Shown one piece after another: positions 32,311-40,207 of a DNA stretch of 47,561 bases. The translations under genes were made by a program, and so were the position numbers. Within the stretch, counting starts at the first letter, position 1; every line of letters begins with the position of its first letter. Source of the stretch: Acetobacteraceae bacterium (lineage in GTDB: Bacteria > Pseudomonadota > Alphaproteobacteria > Acetobacterales > Acetobacteraceae); the NCBI GenBank assembly GCA_027451405.1, contig DAIDJM010000046.1, positions 1 through 47,561 on the forward strand, given 5' to 3'. The notes under the pieces were generated by a model. That model searched no databases. It saw only the letters and a list, made by a program, of their open reading frames with translations, and had not been told where the DNA came from.

Positions 32311-33095
32311 GCCGGATCGGGCAGGCCGCGCGCGATGAAGCCCGGATTGGCCCAGCCCGGCTTGCCGTAGGCGAGGGTGCCGCCGTCGAGCCTGCGGAGC
32401 GAGCCGCCGGCCGCCTCCAGCACGGCCTGCGGGCCGGCCGTGTCCCACTCCATGGTGCGGCCGAAACGCGCGTAGAAATCCGCCGTGCCCTCGGCGATGC
32501 GACAGAGCTTGGTGGCCGAACCGAGATGCGTGACCGAGGCGACCTTGCGGCCGGCGAGCGCCGCGTGGAGCCGCGCATCCTCCTGCATGCGGCGGCTCGC
32601 CAGCACGGCGAGCCCCTCGGGCGGCGGCAGGCGGGCGCGGATCGGGCGCGTGCCCTGCTCGTCGAGCTTCCAGGCGCCGGCGCCGGCGAGCCCGGTGAAG
32701 ATCTCGCCGGTGGCCGGGAGCGCCACGGCGCCGAGCACGGGGGCGCCGTCGCGCACGAGCCCGATATTCACGCAATAGCTATCCAGCCTCGCCGCGAAGT
32801 CACGCGTGCCGTCGAGCGGGTCGACCAGCCAGTAGCAATCGGCGGCGGCGGGGCGGTGGCCGGCGGCGATCTCCTCCTCGGCGACCACGGGATAGGGGCT
32901 GCTGCCGCGCAGGCCGGCGACGATGATGCGCTCGGCCTCGTCGTCGGCCTCGGTGACGACCGAGGAATCGGGCTTGCGGCGGGTCTCGAAGCCGCGCGCG
33001 CGGATCGCGAGGATGGCCTCGGCCGCCTGCGCCGCGAGGGAAGCGGCGAGATCGAGCCATTTCGTCTCGGGCGTCGCCAGGTTGCTGGTCGGCAT
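32307..33095 (-). CDS. cysQ: 3'(2'),5'-bisphosphate nucleotidase CysQ
   Basis: 262 aa of the inositol-monophosphatase superfamily. Metal-site motifs are SVVTEADDEAE, VAEEEIA, DPLDGTRDF and, near the end, EWDTAGPQAVLEAAGG. The phrase LASRRMQEDARL and the length fit CysQ, which removes the 3'-phosphate from PAP formed in sulfate assimilation; other phosphatases of the superfamily remain possible. Coupled to the following Sua5 gene by a four-base overlap. Confidence 0.9.
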   Translation of the reverse strand: MPTSNLATPETKWLDLAASLAAQAAEAILAIRARGFETRRKPDSSVVTEADDEAERIIVAGLRGSSPYPVVAEEEIAAGHRPAAADCYWLVDPLDGTRDFAARLDSYCVNIGLVRDGAPVLGAVALPATGEIFTGLAGAGAWKLDEQGTRPIRARLPPPEGLAVLASRRMQEDARLHAALAGRKVASVTHLGSATKLCRIAEGTADFYARFGRTMEWDTAGPQAVLEAAGGSLRRLDGGTLAYGKPGWANPGFIARGLPDPA

Positions 33096-33202
33096 GCGGG
33101 CGTTTAGACAGAGAAATTCCCGGGAAAGCCAGCCTCCGCGCGTGCCCGGCGCCGCGGTGCCGCTCGGCTTGGCCCGCCCCCTCTCGCGGAACCGACAACC
33201 GA

Positions 33203-34669
33203 ATGATCGATGTGAAGTTTGCGGCGCCTTCCCTGCCCCAGGATGGCGCGCTCGGGTTGCTGATGGCCGAGGGCGAGGGCCTGACCGGCCTCGCCGCGAA
33301 GGCCGACGAGGCCACCGGCGGCGCGATCGCGCGCGCCATCGCCGCGGCCGAATTCACCGGCAAGGAGGGCTCGAGCGTCACGATCCTCGCACCCGGCGCG
33401 AATTTCGGCCGGGTGGTGGTCGCCGGGCTCGGCAAGATGGCGGACCTCACCGACCGCAAGCTCGAGGAAGCGGGGGGCGCGCTCGCCGTGGGGCTCGCGC
33501 GCGCGCCGGCGGCGGCGATCGCGGCCGATGCGCTGACCCCCGGCCGCGCCGCGCTGCTCGGCTACGGCGCGGTGCTGCGCAGCTACCGGTTCGATGTCTA
33601 TCGCACCAAGCAGAAGCCCGAGGACCTGCCGAAGCTCGCTTCGCTCTCGATCCTGACCGAGCATCCGGAGACCGCGACCGGCAGCTACGCGCCGCTGCAG
33701 GCCGCGGCGCGCGGCGCCTATCTCGCCCGCGACCTCGCCTCCGAGCCCGCCAACGTGCTGACGCCGGCCGAGATGGCGCGGCGGCTCGGCACGCTCACCG
33801 AGCATGGGCTCAAGGTGGAGGTGCTGGGGCCGGAGGAGCTCGGCAAGCTGGGGTTCGGGGCGATGCTGGGCGTGGCCCAGGGCAGCCACAACCCGCCGCG
33901 CATGGTGATCCTGCGCTGGGATGGCGGCAAGAACGGCGAGGCGCCGCTCGCCTTCATCGGCAAAGGCGTCACGTTCGACACCGGCGGCATCAGCATCAAG
34001 CCGGCGGGCGGCATGGAGGACATGAAGTGGGACATGGCCGGCGCCGCCGCGGTGGCCGGGCTGATGACCACGCTCGCGCTGCGGCGCGCGCGCGTGAATG
34101 CGGTGGGGCTGGTCGGGCTGGTCGAGAACATGCCCGGCGGCAACGCGCAGCGGCCGGGCGATGTGGTGAAGAGCCATTCGGGTCAGACGATCGAGGTGCT
34201 GAACACCGACGCCGAAGGCCGGCTCGTGCTGGCCGACGTGCTCTGGTACGCGCAGGCCAAGTTCGAGCCGAAACTGATGGTCGATCTCGCGACGCTGACG
34301 GGCGCCATCATCGTCGGGCTCGGGCATGAGCATGCCGGGCTGTTCAGCAATGACGACAACCTGGCGGGGCGGCTGCTCGAAGCCGGGCTCGCGTCGGGCG
34401 AGAAATTGTGGCGGCTGCCGATGGGGCCGGAATACGACAAGCAGCTCAAATCCGACATCGCCGACATGAAGAACATCACCGGGCGGCCCGGGAGCTCGAT
34501 CACGGCGGCGCAGTTCCTGGCGCGGTTCGTGAACGGCAAGCCCTGGGCGCATCTGGATATCGCGGGCACGGCCTGGGCGACCAAGGATCTGCCGACGGTC
34601 CCGAAGGGCGCGACGGCGTTCGGGGTGCGGCTGCTCGATCGGTTCGTGGCGGCGAGCTACGAAGGGTGA
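33203..34669 (+). CDS. pepA: Leucyl aminopeptidase (M17)
   Basis: 488 aa, a hexameric cytosolic di-metal aminopeptidase. The metal and catalytic residues are in FIGKGVTFDTGGISIKPAGG, KWDMAGAAAV and NTDAEGRLVLADVL (the family signature). The C-terminal GHEHAGLFSNDD and RPGSSITAAQFL are also standard. The N-terminal domain (1-170) is a normal PepA regulatory/oligomer domain. The ATG at 33203 is 107 bases from the divergent cysQ start. Confidence 0.96.
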   Translation: MIDVKFAAPSLPQDGALGLLMAEGEGLTGLAAKADEATGGAIARAIAAAEFTGKEGSSVTILAPGANFGRVVVAGLGKMADLTDRKLEEAGGALAVGLARAPAAAIAADALTPGRAALLGYGAVLRSYRFDVYRTKQKPEDLPKLASLSILTEHPETATGSYAPLQAAARGAYLARDLASEPANVLTPAEMARRLGTLTEHGLKVEVLGPEELGKLGFGAMLGVAQGSHNPPRMVILRWDGGKNGEAPLAFIGKGVTFDTGGISIKPAGGMEDMKWDMAGAAAVAGLMTTLALRRARVNAVGLVGLVENMPGGNAQRPGDVVKSHSGQTIEVLNTDAEGRLVLADVLWYAQAKFEPKLMVDLATLTGAIIVGLGHEHAGLFSNDDNLAGRLLEAGLASGEKLWRLPMGPEYDKQLKSDIADMKNITGRPGSSITAAQFLARFVNGKPWAHLDIAGTAWATKDLPTVPKGATAFGVRLLDRFVAASYEG

Positions 34670-34693
34670 TCGCCGGGCCTCCCTTTCGTGACA

Positions 34694-34760
34694 GGGTCTG
34701 GGGCCTTCCGGCCCCAGCGAAGGGTCCAGGGAGGCAGAGCCTCCCTGGCCGCCGAAGGCG
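34694..34760 (+). repeat. G+C-rich dual stem-loop repeat, copy 8
   Basis: GGGTCTGGGGCC-TTCC-GGCCCCAGCGAAGGGTCC, then AGGGAGGCAGAGCCTCCCTGG and CCGCCGAAGGC. The second stem is again changed in both arms but still pairs. It separates the two M17 genes and stops about 10 bases before the second start. Confidence 0.8.
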
Positions 34761-34769
34761 CGCCGGGCC

Positions 34770-36068
34770 ATGCACCTCCGCCTGACGGACACCCCATCCG
34801 CGCCGCGCATCCTCCCCGACGCGGGCCTCACCGAACCCGAGGAACACCTCCCCGACCTGCTGCGCACGCCTCTCGACGGGGCCGCTTCCGCCACCCGCGC
34901 CTGGCGCCGCTATCCCGCGATCGCGCTCGATGTCCGCGATCTGTCGCCCGATCAGGCCGCGCGCTTCGTGGCGGAAGCAGCGCAAGGCGCCTTCCGTTTC
35001 GATGCGCTGCGCACCCGGCCCGAGGAAGAGCCGCACCGGCTTGCCACGCTGGAGGTGGTGAGCACCGACCCGGCGTTTCGCGCGCAATGGCCGGCGCTCG
35101 AGGCCGAGATCGAGGGAGCGGATTTCGCGCGCCGGCTGGTCGTGGAGCCTTCGAACCGGCTGACGCCCGCGACTTTTCTCGCGCATCTCGATCCGCTGCG
35201 CCGGGCGGGCGTCGCTATCGAGGCGATCGGGGCGAGCGCGCTGCGCGAGCAGGGTTTTGGCGGGCTGCTCGCGGTGGGCGGCGGGTCGGTGCATCCGCCG
35301 GTGCTGATCGTGCTGCGCTGGGCCGGGCGGACGGCGCCCGTGGCGCTGGTGGGCAAGGGGATCACGTTCGATACCGGCGGCGTGTGCGTGAAGCCGGCCG
35401 ACCGGATGTGGGACATGCGGGCCGACATGGCGGGAGCGGCGGCCTGCGCGGGGGCGATGCTGGCGCTGGCGCGGCGGCGGAGCCCGTGCGGCGCGATCGC
35501 GGTGCTGGCGGTGGCCGAGAATGCGCTCGGCGGCGGCGCCTACCGGCCGGGCGACGTGATCCGGAGCTTCGCGGGGCGCAGCGTCGAGGTGGTGGATACC
35601 GACGCCGAGGGGCGGCTCGTGCTGATGGATGCGCTGGCCTTCGCGGCGCGCGAGCGGCCGGCGGCGATCCTGGACGCGGCGACGCTGACCGGGGCGGCGG
35701 TGGTGGCGCTCGGGCATGCGCGGGCGGCCTTGTTTGCCAATGACGATGCGCTGGCGCGGGCCGTGGCGGCGGCGGGCGAGGCGAGCGGGGAGCGGCTCTG
35801 GCGCCTGCCGATCGGGGCGCGGCATCGCGAGGATCTCGAGAGCGCGATCGCCGACCTGCGCCATTGCGTGCCCGGGCGGGGCCAGCCCGATGCCTGTCAC
35901 GCGGCGGCGTTCCTGCGCGAGTTCGTGGGCGATGTGCCCTGGGCCCATATCGACATGGCGGGGACCGACCTGGCGGTGTTGCCGGACGGCGGCACGGGGG
36001 GGCCGACCGGGTTCGGCGTGCGGCTGTTCGACCGGGTGATGCGCGACCGGTTCGAGGCGGCGGCTTGA
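34770..36068 (+). CDS. Second M17 family aminopeptidase, divergent
   Basis: 432 aa. The catalytic domain is intact: LVGKGITFDTGGVCVKPADR, RADMAGAAAC, DTDAEGRLVLMDAL, TLTGAAVVALGHARAALFAND. The N-terminal domain is shorter and unlike that of the upstream pepA, and the C-terminal PGSS segment reads GRGQPDACHAAAFLREF. It therefore looks like a separate subfamily rather than a recent duplicate. The reaction should be removal of N-terminal residues; specificity unknown. The ATG lies just after a G+C-rich repeat, and holC follows with a four-base overlap. Confidence 0.93.
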   Translation: MHLRLTDTPSAPRILPDAGLTEPEEHLPDLLRTPLDGAASATRAWRRYPAIALDVRDLSPDQAARFVAEAAQGAFRFDALRTRPEEEPHRLATLEVVSTDPAFRAQWPALEAEIEGADFARRLVVEPSNRLTPATFLAHLDPLRRAGVAIEAIGASALREQGFGGLLAVGGGSVHPPVLIVLRWAGRTAPVALVGKGITFDTGGVCVKPADRMWDMRADMAGAAACAGAMLALARRRSPCGAIAVLAVAENALGGGAYRPGDVIRSFAGRSVEVVDTDAEGRLVLMDALAFAARERPAAILDAATLTGAAVVALGHARAALFANDDALARAVAAAGEASGERLWRLPIGARHREDLESAIADLRHCVPGRGQPDACHAAAFLREFVGDVPWAHIDMAGTDLAVLPDGGTGGPTGFGVRLFDRVMRDRFEAAA

Positions 36069-36523
36069 GCCGGGTCGGGTTTTATCATCTGACGCGGACC
36101 GGGCCGGATCAGGCGCTGCCGGCGCTGCTCGCGCGCACGCTGGCGGCGGGCGAGCGCGCGGTGGTGCTGTGCGGCTCGCCGGAGCGGGTGGCGGCGCTCG
36201 ATGCGGCGCTCTGGCTGTGCCCGGAACCGGACTGGCTGCCGCACGGCACGGCGTCGATGGGATATGCGGCGGCGCAGCCGATCTGGCTGAGCGACCGCGA
36301 GGAGGCGCCGAACGGGGCGCGTTTCCTGTTCCTGATCGATGGGCGGCAGGCGGCGGAGCCCGATCGTTTCCTGCGGATCTTCGATCTGTTCGACGGCAAC
36401 GATGCGGCGGCGGTGGCGGCGGCGCGGGCGCGCTGGACGGCGCTGAAGGCGGCGGGGCACGCGCTCGAATATTGGCGGCAGGGCGCGCGGGGCTGGGAGC
36501 GCGGCGCGGGCACGGTTTCTTAA
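36065..36523 (+). CDS. holC: DNA polymerase III subunit chi
   Basis: 152 aa starting at TTG 36065, overlapping the aminopeptidase stop as TTGA. The opening SRVGFYHLTRTGPDQALPAL and the middle CGSPERVAALDAALWLCPEPDWLPHG are the HolC family patterns. Further marks are PIWLSD and the closing LFDGNDAAAVAAARARW. Chi links the clamp loader to single-strand-binding protein. The pepA-holC order is a common proteobacterial arrangement. Confidence 0.92.
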   Translation: MSRVGFYHLTRTGPDQALPALLARTLAAGERAVVLCGSPERVAALDAALWLCPEPDWLPHGTASMGYAAAQPIWLSDREEAPNGARFLFLIDGRQAAEPDRFLRIFDLFDGNDAAAVAAARARWTALKAAGHALEYWRQGARGWERGAGTVS

Positions 36524-36581
36524 CGCTCCCATGCTCTGCTGTGGGCGTGGGCGAAGTGCCGGGTGCAGGCCAATTATTGTT

Positions 36582-36740
36582 ATGCGATGGATACGACAAG
36601 GGTGGCGGGACGAGAGCGCCGTCACCGCGATCGAGTATGCGATCGTGGCGGGAGCGATCGCCGTGACGGTGGTGGCGGCGGTGGGTGCGCTCGGCCAGGC
36701 GATTCCGCCGCTTCTGGAAAAATTGTTGCCGGGCCTCTGA
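36582..36740 (+). CDS. Flp family type IVb pilin, first copy
   Basis: 52 aa from the ATG at 36582. A short basic leader (MRWIRQGWRDESA) is followed by VTAIEYAIVAGAIAVTVVAA, the Flp hydrophobic core with the Glu-Tyr pair at processed positions 5-6. The predicted peptidase site then has Ala, not the usual Gly, at -1. The C-terminus (IPPLLEKLLPGL) differs strongly from the second pilin. It lies 58 bases after holC and 164 bases before the next pilin, perhaps an accessory or minor pilin. Confidence 0.85.
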   Translation: MRWIRQGWRDESAVTAIEYAIVAGAIAVTVVAAVGALGQAIPPLLEKLLPGL

Positions 36741-36817
36741 GATCGGCGGGCCATTAGGCTTTTGTTTCAGATTTCGCTGTTCACTGTCTTTCAAGCCGCG
36801 CCTCCGTAAAGCGCGAG

Positions 36818-36836
36818 GCCGGCCTTTCCGGCCGGC
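36818..36836. promoter_or_regulatory. Hairpin in the leader of the major Flp pilin
   Basis: GCCGGCC (36818-36824) and GGCCGGC (36830-36836) pair around TTTCC, about 70 bases before the pilin ATG. It could terminate transcripts from the first pilin gene or stabilise the pilin mRNA. No T-tract is evident. Confidence 0.4.
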
Positions 36837-36904
36837 GCATGGGGCGCCGTCCAGGCAGCGTGCAACCGCGGATCGGGGGCCGTTCCGCTTCAAAGGAGAC
36901 GGAG

Positions 36905-37075
36905 ATGAACAAAATCGTTTCGAAATTCGTTACGCTGGGCGCGGACCGGCGTGCGGTGACGGCGCTCGAGTATGGGCTGATCGCGGGTCTGATCGCGGCG
37001 GTGCTGATCGGTGTGCTCGGGACGCTGGGCACGAACATCCAGTCGGTCTTCACCAGCATCGCCAGCAAGGTCTGA
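36905..37075 (+). CDS. Flp family type IVb pilin, probable major pilin
   Basis: 56 aa, ATG at 36905 with an AAAGGAGACGG ribosome site, the strongest in the locus. The leader MNKIVSKFVTLGADRRA precedes VTALEYGLIAGLIAAVLIGV, the Flp core with Glu-Tyr. The residue before the predicted cleavage is Ala. The tail TLGTNIQSVFTSIASKV is typical of Flp. The prepilin peptidase gene follows after an intrinsic terminator, so the pilin can be made in excess over the assembly proteins. Confidence 0.93.
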   Translation: MNKIVSKFVTLGADRRAVTALEYGLIAGLIAAVLIGVLGTLGTNIQSVFTSIASKV

Positions 37076-37115
37076 TGCGCCTGCGCCCGGTGTGGCGATG
37101 CCGCGCCGGGCAGTT

Positions 37116-37138
37116 CGCCGCCATACGGGCGGCGTTTT
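37116..37138 (+). terminator. Terminator or attenuator between pilin and tad genes
   Basis: CGCCGCC (37116-37122) and GGCGGCG (37128-37134) around ATACG, followed by TTTT. It is 40 bases after the pilin stop and just before the peptidase start. Partial read-through would give the usual excess of pilin over machinery. Confidence 0.8.
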
Positions 37139-37162
37139 CTGGTGAGCGGAGGCCGCGGCCGC

Positions 37163-37666
37163 GTGAATGCGATCCTTCTGACGGATGGGCTTCTCATCGC
37201 CGGTGGAATGATTCTGGTCGCGGCGGCGATGCATGATGTGGGATTCCGCACCGTGCCGAACGTCCTGCCGCTCGCTTTGTGCGCCGTCGGGCTGTGGCTG
37301 CGGCTCGTCTCGGGGGGTGTGCTGACGGGGCTGGGGTTGGCGCTGCTCGTGTTCGGGCTCGCGACGCTCGCCTGGTCGCGCGGCTGGATGGGGGGCGGTG
37401 ACGTGAAGCTGCTGGCCGCGTCCGCTCTGTTCGTACCGCCGGGAAGCGTTGCCGATCTTCTGCTGATCACGGCGATCGCGGGCGCGTTCGTGGCGATCTC
37501 GTATTGGCTCGGCGGGCGCCTGGTGCCGGCGCCCGGGCGGGCACGCCCGGCCTCGCTGTGGCGCCGGGCGCTGCGCTGCGAGCAATGGCGCCTGCGCCGT
37601 CGCGCGCCGATTCCCTACGCGGTGGCGATCCTGATCGGCGCGGCCTGCGTCTCGGTTCCGGTCTGA
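37163..37666 (+). CDS. cpaA: Prepilin peptidase, CpaA/TadV type
   Basis: 167 aa, start GTG 37163 with GGAGG ten bases upstream (GTG at 37142 is the alternative). An A24 aspartic peptidase cleaves Flp leaders in the inner membrane. The two active-site regions are MHDVGFRTVPNVLPLALC (Asp, then R-x-x-PN) and WMGGGDVKLLAASAL (GxGD). Four to five hydrophobic segments are visible. The C-terminus is basic (WRRALRCEQWRLRRR) before a last helix. No methylase domain is present, as normal for TadV. Confidence 0.92.
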   Translation: MNAILLTDGLLIAGGMILVAAAMHDVGFRTVPNVLPLALCAVGLWLRLVSGGVLTGLGLALLVFGLATLAWSRGWMGGGDVKLLAASALFVPPGSVADLLLITAIAGAFVAISYWLGGRLVPAPGRARPASLWRRALRCEQWRLRRRAPIPYAVAILIGAACVSVPV

Positions 37667-37669
37667 GCC

Positions 37670-38512
37670 ATGTTGCGCGTGCTTCTATTCCTGCTGATGG
37701 GCGCCGGGCTGCTCGGCTTTCTGTTCGTGGCCTGGTCGGCGCTGCATCCGCCGGTTCCGGCGCCGCAGGTCGCGCCGAAAATCATGGTGCTGGCGGCGTC
37801 GGGGACGTTGCGCGCGGGCACGCTGCTGAAGCCCGAGGATATCGAGGCGCAGGCCTCTGCCGCGGACGCCGTCCCCGACGGCGCCGAGCGCGACACGCCG
37901 CAGAACCGCGCGGCCCTGTTCGGCGCCATGGTGCGGAAGACCTTGCTCGCCCACCAGATCGTTCTGCCGGCGGATGTGATCCGCCCGGGCGACCATGGGT
38001 TTCTCGCGGCGGTGCTGGCGCCCGGCATGCGCGCCACCTCGGTCGGCGTCGATGCGGTTTCCGGCACGGCGGGGCTGATCTGGCCCGGCGATCATGTCGA
38101 TCTCATCCTGACCCAGGAGATCCCGTCCAATTCTCAGGATCCGGTGCCGCCCGGCCGGCGTGTGGCGAGCGAGACCGTGTTGCACGACGTGCGGGTGATC
38201 GCGATCGATCAGCATCTCGTCGAGGGCGGCTCTCCGGGCAACGGGCTACCCGGGGAATCCGCGACCCGCACCGTGACGCTCGAAGTGACGCCGCGCGACG
38301 CGGAGCATGTCGCGGTGGCGACCCATCTCGGCAAGCTCTCGCTCGCGGTGCGCCCGGTCGATGCGACGCCGGAACCGGCCGATGCGCCGCATGCGCCGAC
38401 CTATGGCGGCGACGTGTCCACCGCGCTCTCGGTCATGAGCCATGAGGGTGCCGATGGCGGCGGCGTGCTGCACGTCCACGAGGGCGCGGACGACAAGGAG
38501 TATCATTTCTGA
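37670..38512 (+). CDS. cpaB: Flp pilus assembly protein CpaB/RcpC
   Basis: 280 aa with an N-terminal membrane helix (LRVLLFLLMGAGLLGFLFVA). The SAF domain runs through IMVLAASGTLRAGTLLKPEDI to LAPGMRATSVGVDAVSGTAGLIWPGDHVDLILT, the RcpC/CpaB signature. Periplasmic partner of the secretin. It begins three bases after cpaA and its stop overlaps the cpaC start. The C-terminal 50 residues are His/Asp-rich (HVHEGADDKEYHF) and unusual. Confidence 0.93.
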   Translation: MLRVLLFLLMGAGLLGFLFVAWSALHPPVPAPQVAPKIMVLAASGTLRAGTLLKPEDIEAQASAADAVPDGAERDTPQNRAALFGAMVRKTLLAHQIVLPADVIRPGDHGFLAAVLAPGMRATSVGVDAVSGTAGLIWPGDHVDLILTQEIPSNSQDPVPPGRRVASETVLHDVRVIAIDQHLVEGGSPGNGLPGESATRTVTLEVTPRDAEHVAVATHLGKLSLAVRPVDATPEPADAPHAPTYGGDVSTALSVMSHEGADGGGVLHVHEGADDKEYHF

Positions 38513-39921
38513 TGCGCATCATGGCCGCCCTGGTCTGGTTCATGCTGGCGCTCGCGGCGGCCCGGGCCGATACGGGATTCGATCCGGTCCCCGCCTCGCG
38601 CGGCGTGCGCACCGGGCCGCTCGTGATCGGCGCGGGCAGCGGACAGATCGTGCGGCTGGTCGGGGCCGCGGCCAATGTGTTCACGGCCGATCCGAAGGTC
38701 GCCGATGTGCGGCCGGCGAGTCCGAGCAGCTTGTTCGTGTTCGGGGTGGGGCCGGGCAGCACGACCATCGCCGCACTCGATGCGAGCGGCACGACGCTCG
38801 CGAAATTCCAGGTCACGGTGCTGCCGCCTGGCTATGATGCGTCGCAGGCCCACGCGGCGATCCCGCGTTCGGCGCGGGACGGGGTCACGGCCCGCGAAAC
38901 GACGACCGGAGTCGCGCTTTCGGGCGTGGTGGCGACACCCGGCGAGGCTCAGCGCGCCGTGGACGCGGCGAGCGGCGTCCTGCCGCAGAACGGCGTGGTG
39001 CAGAACGAATTGCGCGTGACCGAGCCGGTTCAGGTGGCGCTGCATGTCCGCATCGCCGAAATGAACCGCACGCTGGTGCGCGAGCTCGGCGTGAACTGGA
39101 ACGAGAATTCCCGCCTGGGCTCGCTGGGCAGCGGCGGGAACATCGTGACGGGAGTCGCCACCGCGACCCAGCTCGTGGGCGTCAACGGGCTGACGCCCAC
39201 CACCGCGATCGCCGGGATCGCGCATCAGGGCATGCTCAATCTCGAAGCCGCAATCGACGCGCTCTCGCAGGATCAGCTCATCCATGTGCTCGCCGAGCCC
39301 AATCTCACCACCATGAGCGGACAGCCGGCCGAGTTCCTGGCCGGCGGCGAGTTTCCGATTCCGGTCTCCGGCCAGAACGACCAGATCTCCATCGAGTTCA
39401 AGCAATACGGCATTTCGCTGGCGTTCGTGCCGACCGTGATTGCGGCCGATCAGATCAGCCTGCATGTGCGCCCCGAGGTCAGCCAGCTCGACAAGGCGAA
39501 CGGCATTTCGCTGATCCTGAATGCCAACACCAATGTCGGGATCGTGGTGCCGGCGCTCACGGTGCGGCGCGCGGACACGACGGTGCAGCTGGGATCGGGA
39601 CAGAGTTTCGTCATCGCCGGCCTGCTGCAGGATCAGACGAGCGTGACGGGCAATGCGGTGCCGGGACTCGGTGACGTGCCGGTGCTGGGCGCGCTGTTCC
39701 GCTCCGACAGTTTCCAGCGCAACCAGAGCGAACTCGTGATCGTGGTCACGCCCTACATCGTGCGGCCGGTCAGCACGCCGCCCACGAGCCTCAGATTGCC
39801 GACCGACGGATGGCGGCCGCCATCCGACATCGAGCGCATCCTGCTGCTGCGCCAATCGGCGCGTGGCGTGCCGGGACCTGCGCCGCACATCGCTGCCGAT
39901 GCCGGCTTCATCCTGGAATAG
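38512..39921 (+). CDS. cpaC: Secretin CpaC/RcpA
   Basis: 469 aa, outer-membrane pore for the Flp pilus. A signal peptide (MRIMAALVWFMLALAAARA) leads to an N-terminal BON/secretin-N domain with GQIVRLVGAAANVFTADPKVADV. The secretin domain includes RELGVNWNEN, LAEPNLTTMSGQPAEFLAGGEFPIPV, KQYGISLAFVPTV, LHVRPEVSQLD and the C-terminal LGDVPVLGALFRSDSFQRNQSELVIVVTPYIVRPV, all diagnostic. It starts on the last base of the cpaB stop. Confidence 0.96.
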   Translation: MRIMAALVWFMLALAAARADTGFDPVPASRGVRTGPLVIGAGSGQIVRLVGAAANVFTADPKVADVRPASPSSLFVFGVGPGSTTIAALDASGTTLAKFQVTVLPPGYDASQAHAAIPRSARDGVTARETTTGVALSGVVATPGEAQRAVDAASGVLPQNGVVQNELRVTEPVQVALHVRIAEMNRTLVRELGVNWNENSRLGSLGSGGNIVTGVATATQLVGVNGLTPTTAIAGIAHQGMLNLEAAIDALSQDQLIHVLAEPNLTTMSGQPAEFLAGGEFPIPVSGQNDQISIEFKQYGISLAFVPTVIAADQISLHVRPEVSQLDKANGISLILNANTNVGIVVPALTVRRADTTVQLGSGQSFVIAGLLQDQTSVTGNAVPGLGDVPVLGALFRSDSFQRNQSELVIVVTPYIVRPVSTPPTSLRLPTDGWRPPSDIERILLLRQSARGVPGPAPHIAADAGFILE

Positions 39922-39924
39922 CCC

Positions 39925-40203
39925 ATGCGCCATCTCGTGCTTCTCGCGGCGATCGGACTCGCCGGCTGCGATGCGATCGACCCGCTGCACCGGGCGGGGC
40001 TCTGGCAGCCGAACGGCGCGAACGGCGCCGATCTCGCGCTGCAGGTCGCGAACCCGGCCGATCTCGTGCGCGGCACGGGTGCCACCACGACCGACGGACA
40101 GGTCGCGGCCGCCGCGGTCGCGCGTCTGCGCGAGGACAAGGTGAAAAAACTGCCGGCGTCCGACGTGTCCGATTTCCAGCAGGGCAACGCGGGCGGTCAA
40201 TGA
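39925..40203 (+). CDS. Short CpaD-like pilus lipoprotein
   Basis: 92 aa, lipobox LAGC at residues 12-15, so probably an outer-membrane lipoprotein. The segment NGADLALQVANPADLVRGTG matches a conserved phrase of CpaD, and the position between cpaC and cpaE is where cpaD lies. CpaD is usually about 200 aa; here only the part around this motif remains, with no sign of a frameshift, so it is a naturally short form. Presumably assists the secretin. Confidence 0.8.
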   Translation: MRHLVLLAAIGLAGCDAIDPLHRAGLWQPNGANGADLALQVANPADLVRGTGATTTDGQVAAAAVARLREDKVKKLPASDVSDFQQGNAGGQ

Positions 40204-40207
40204 ACCG

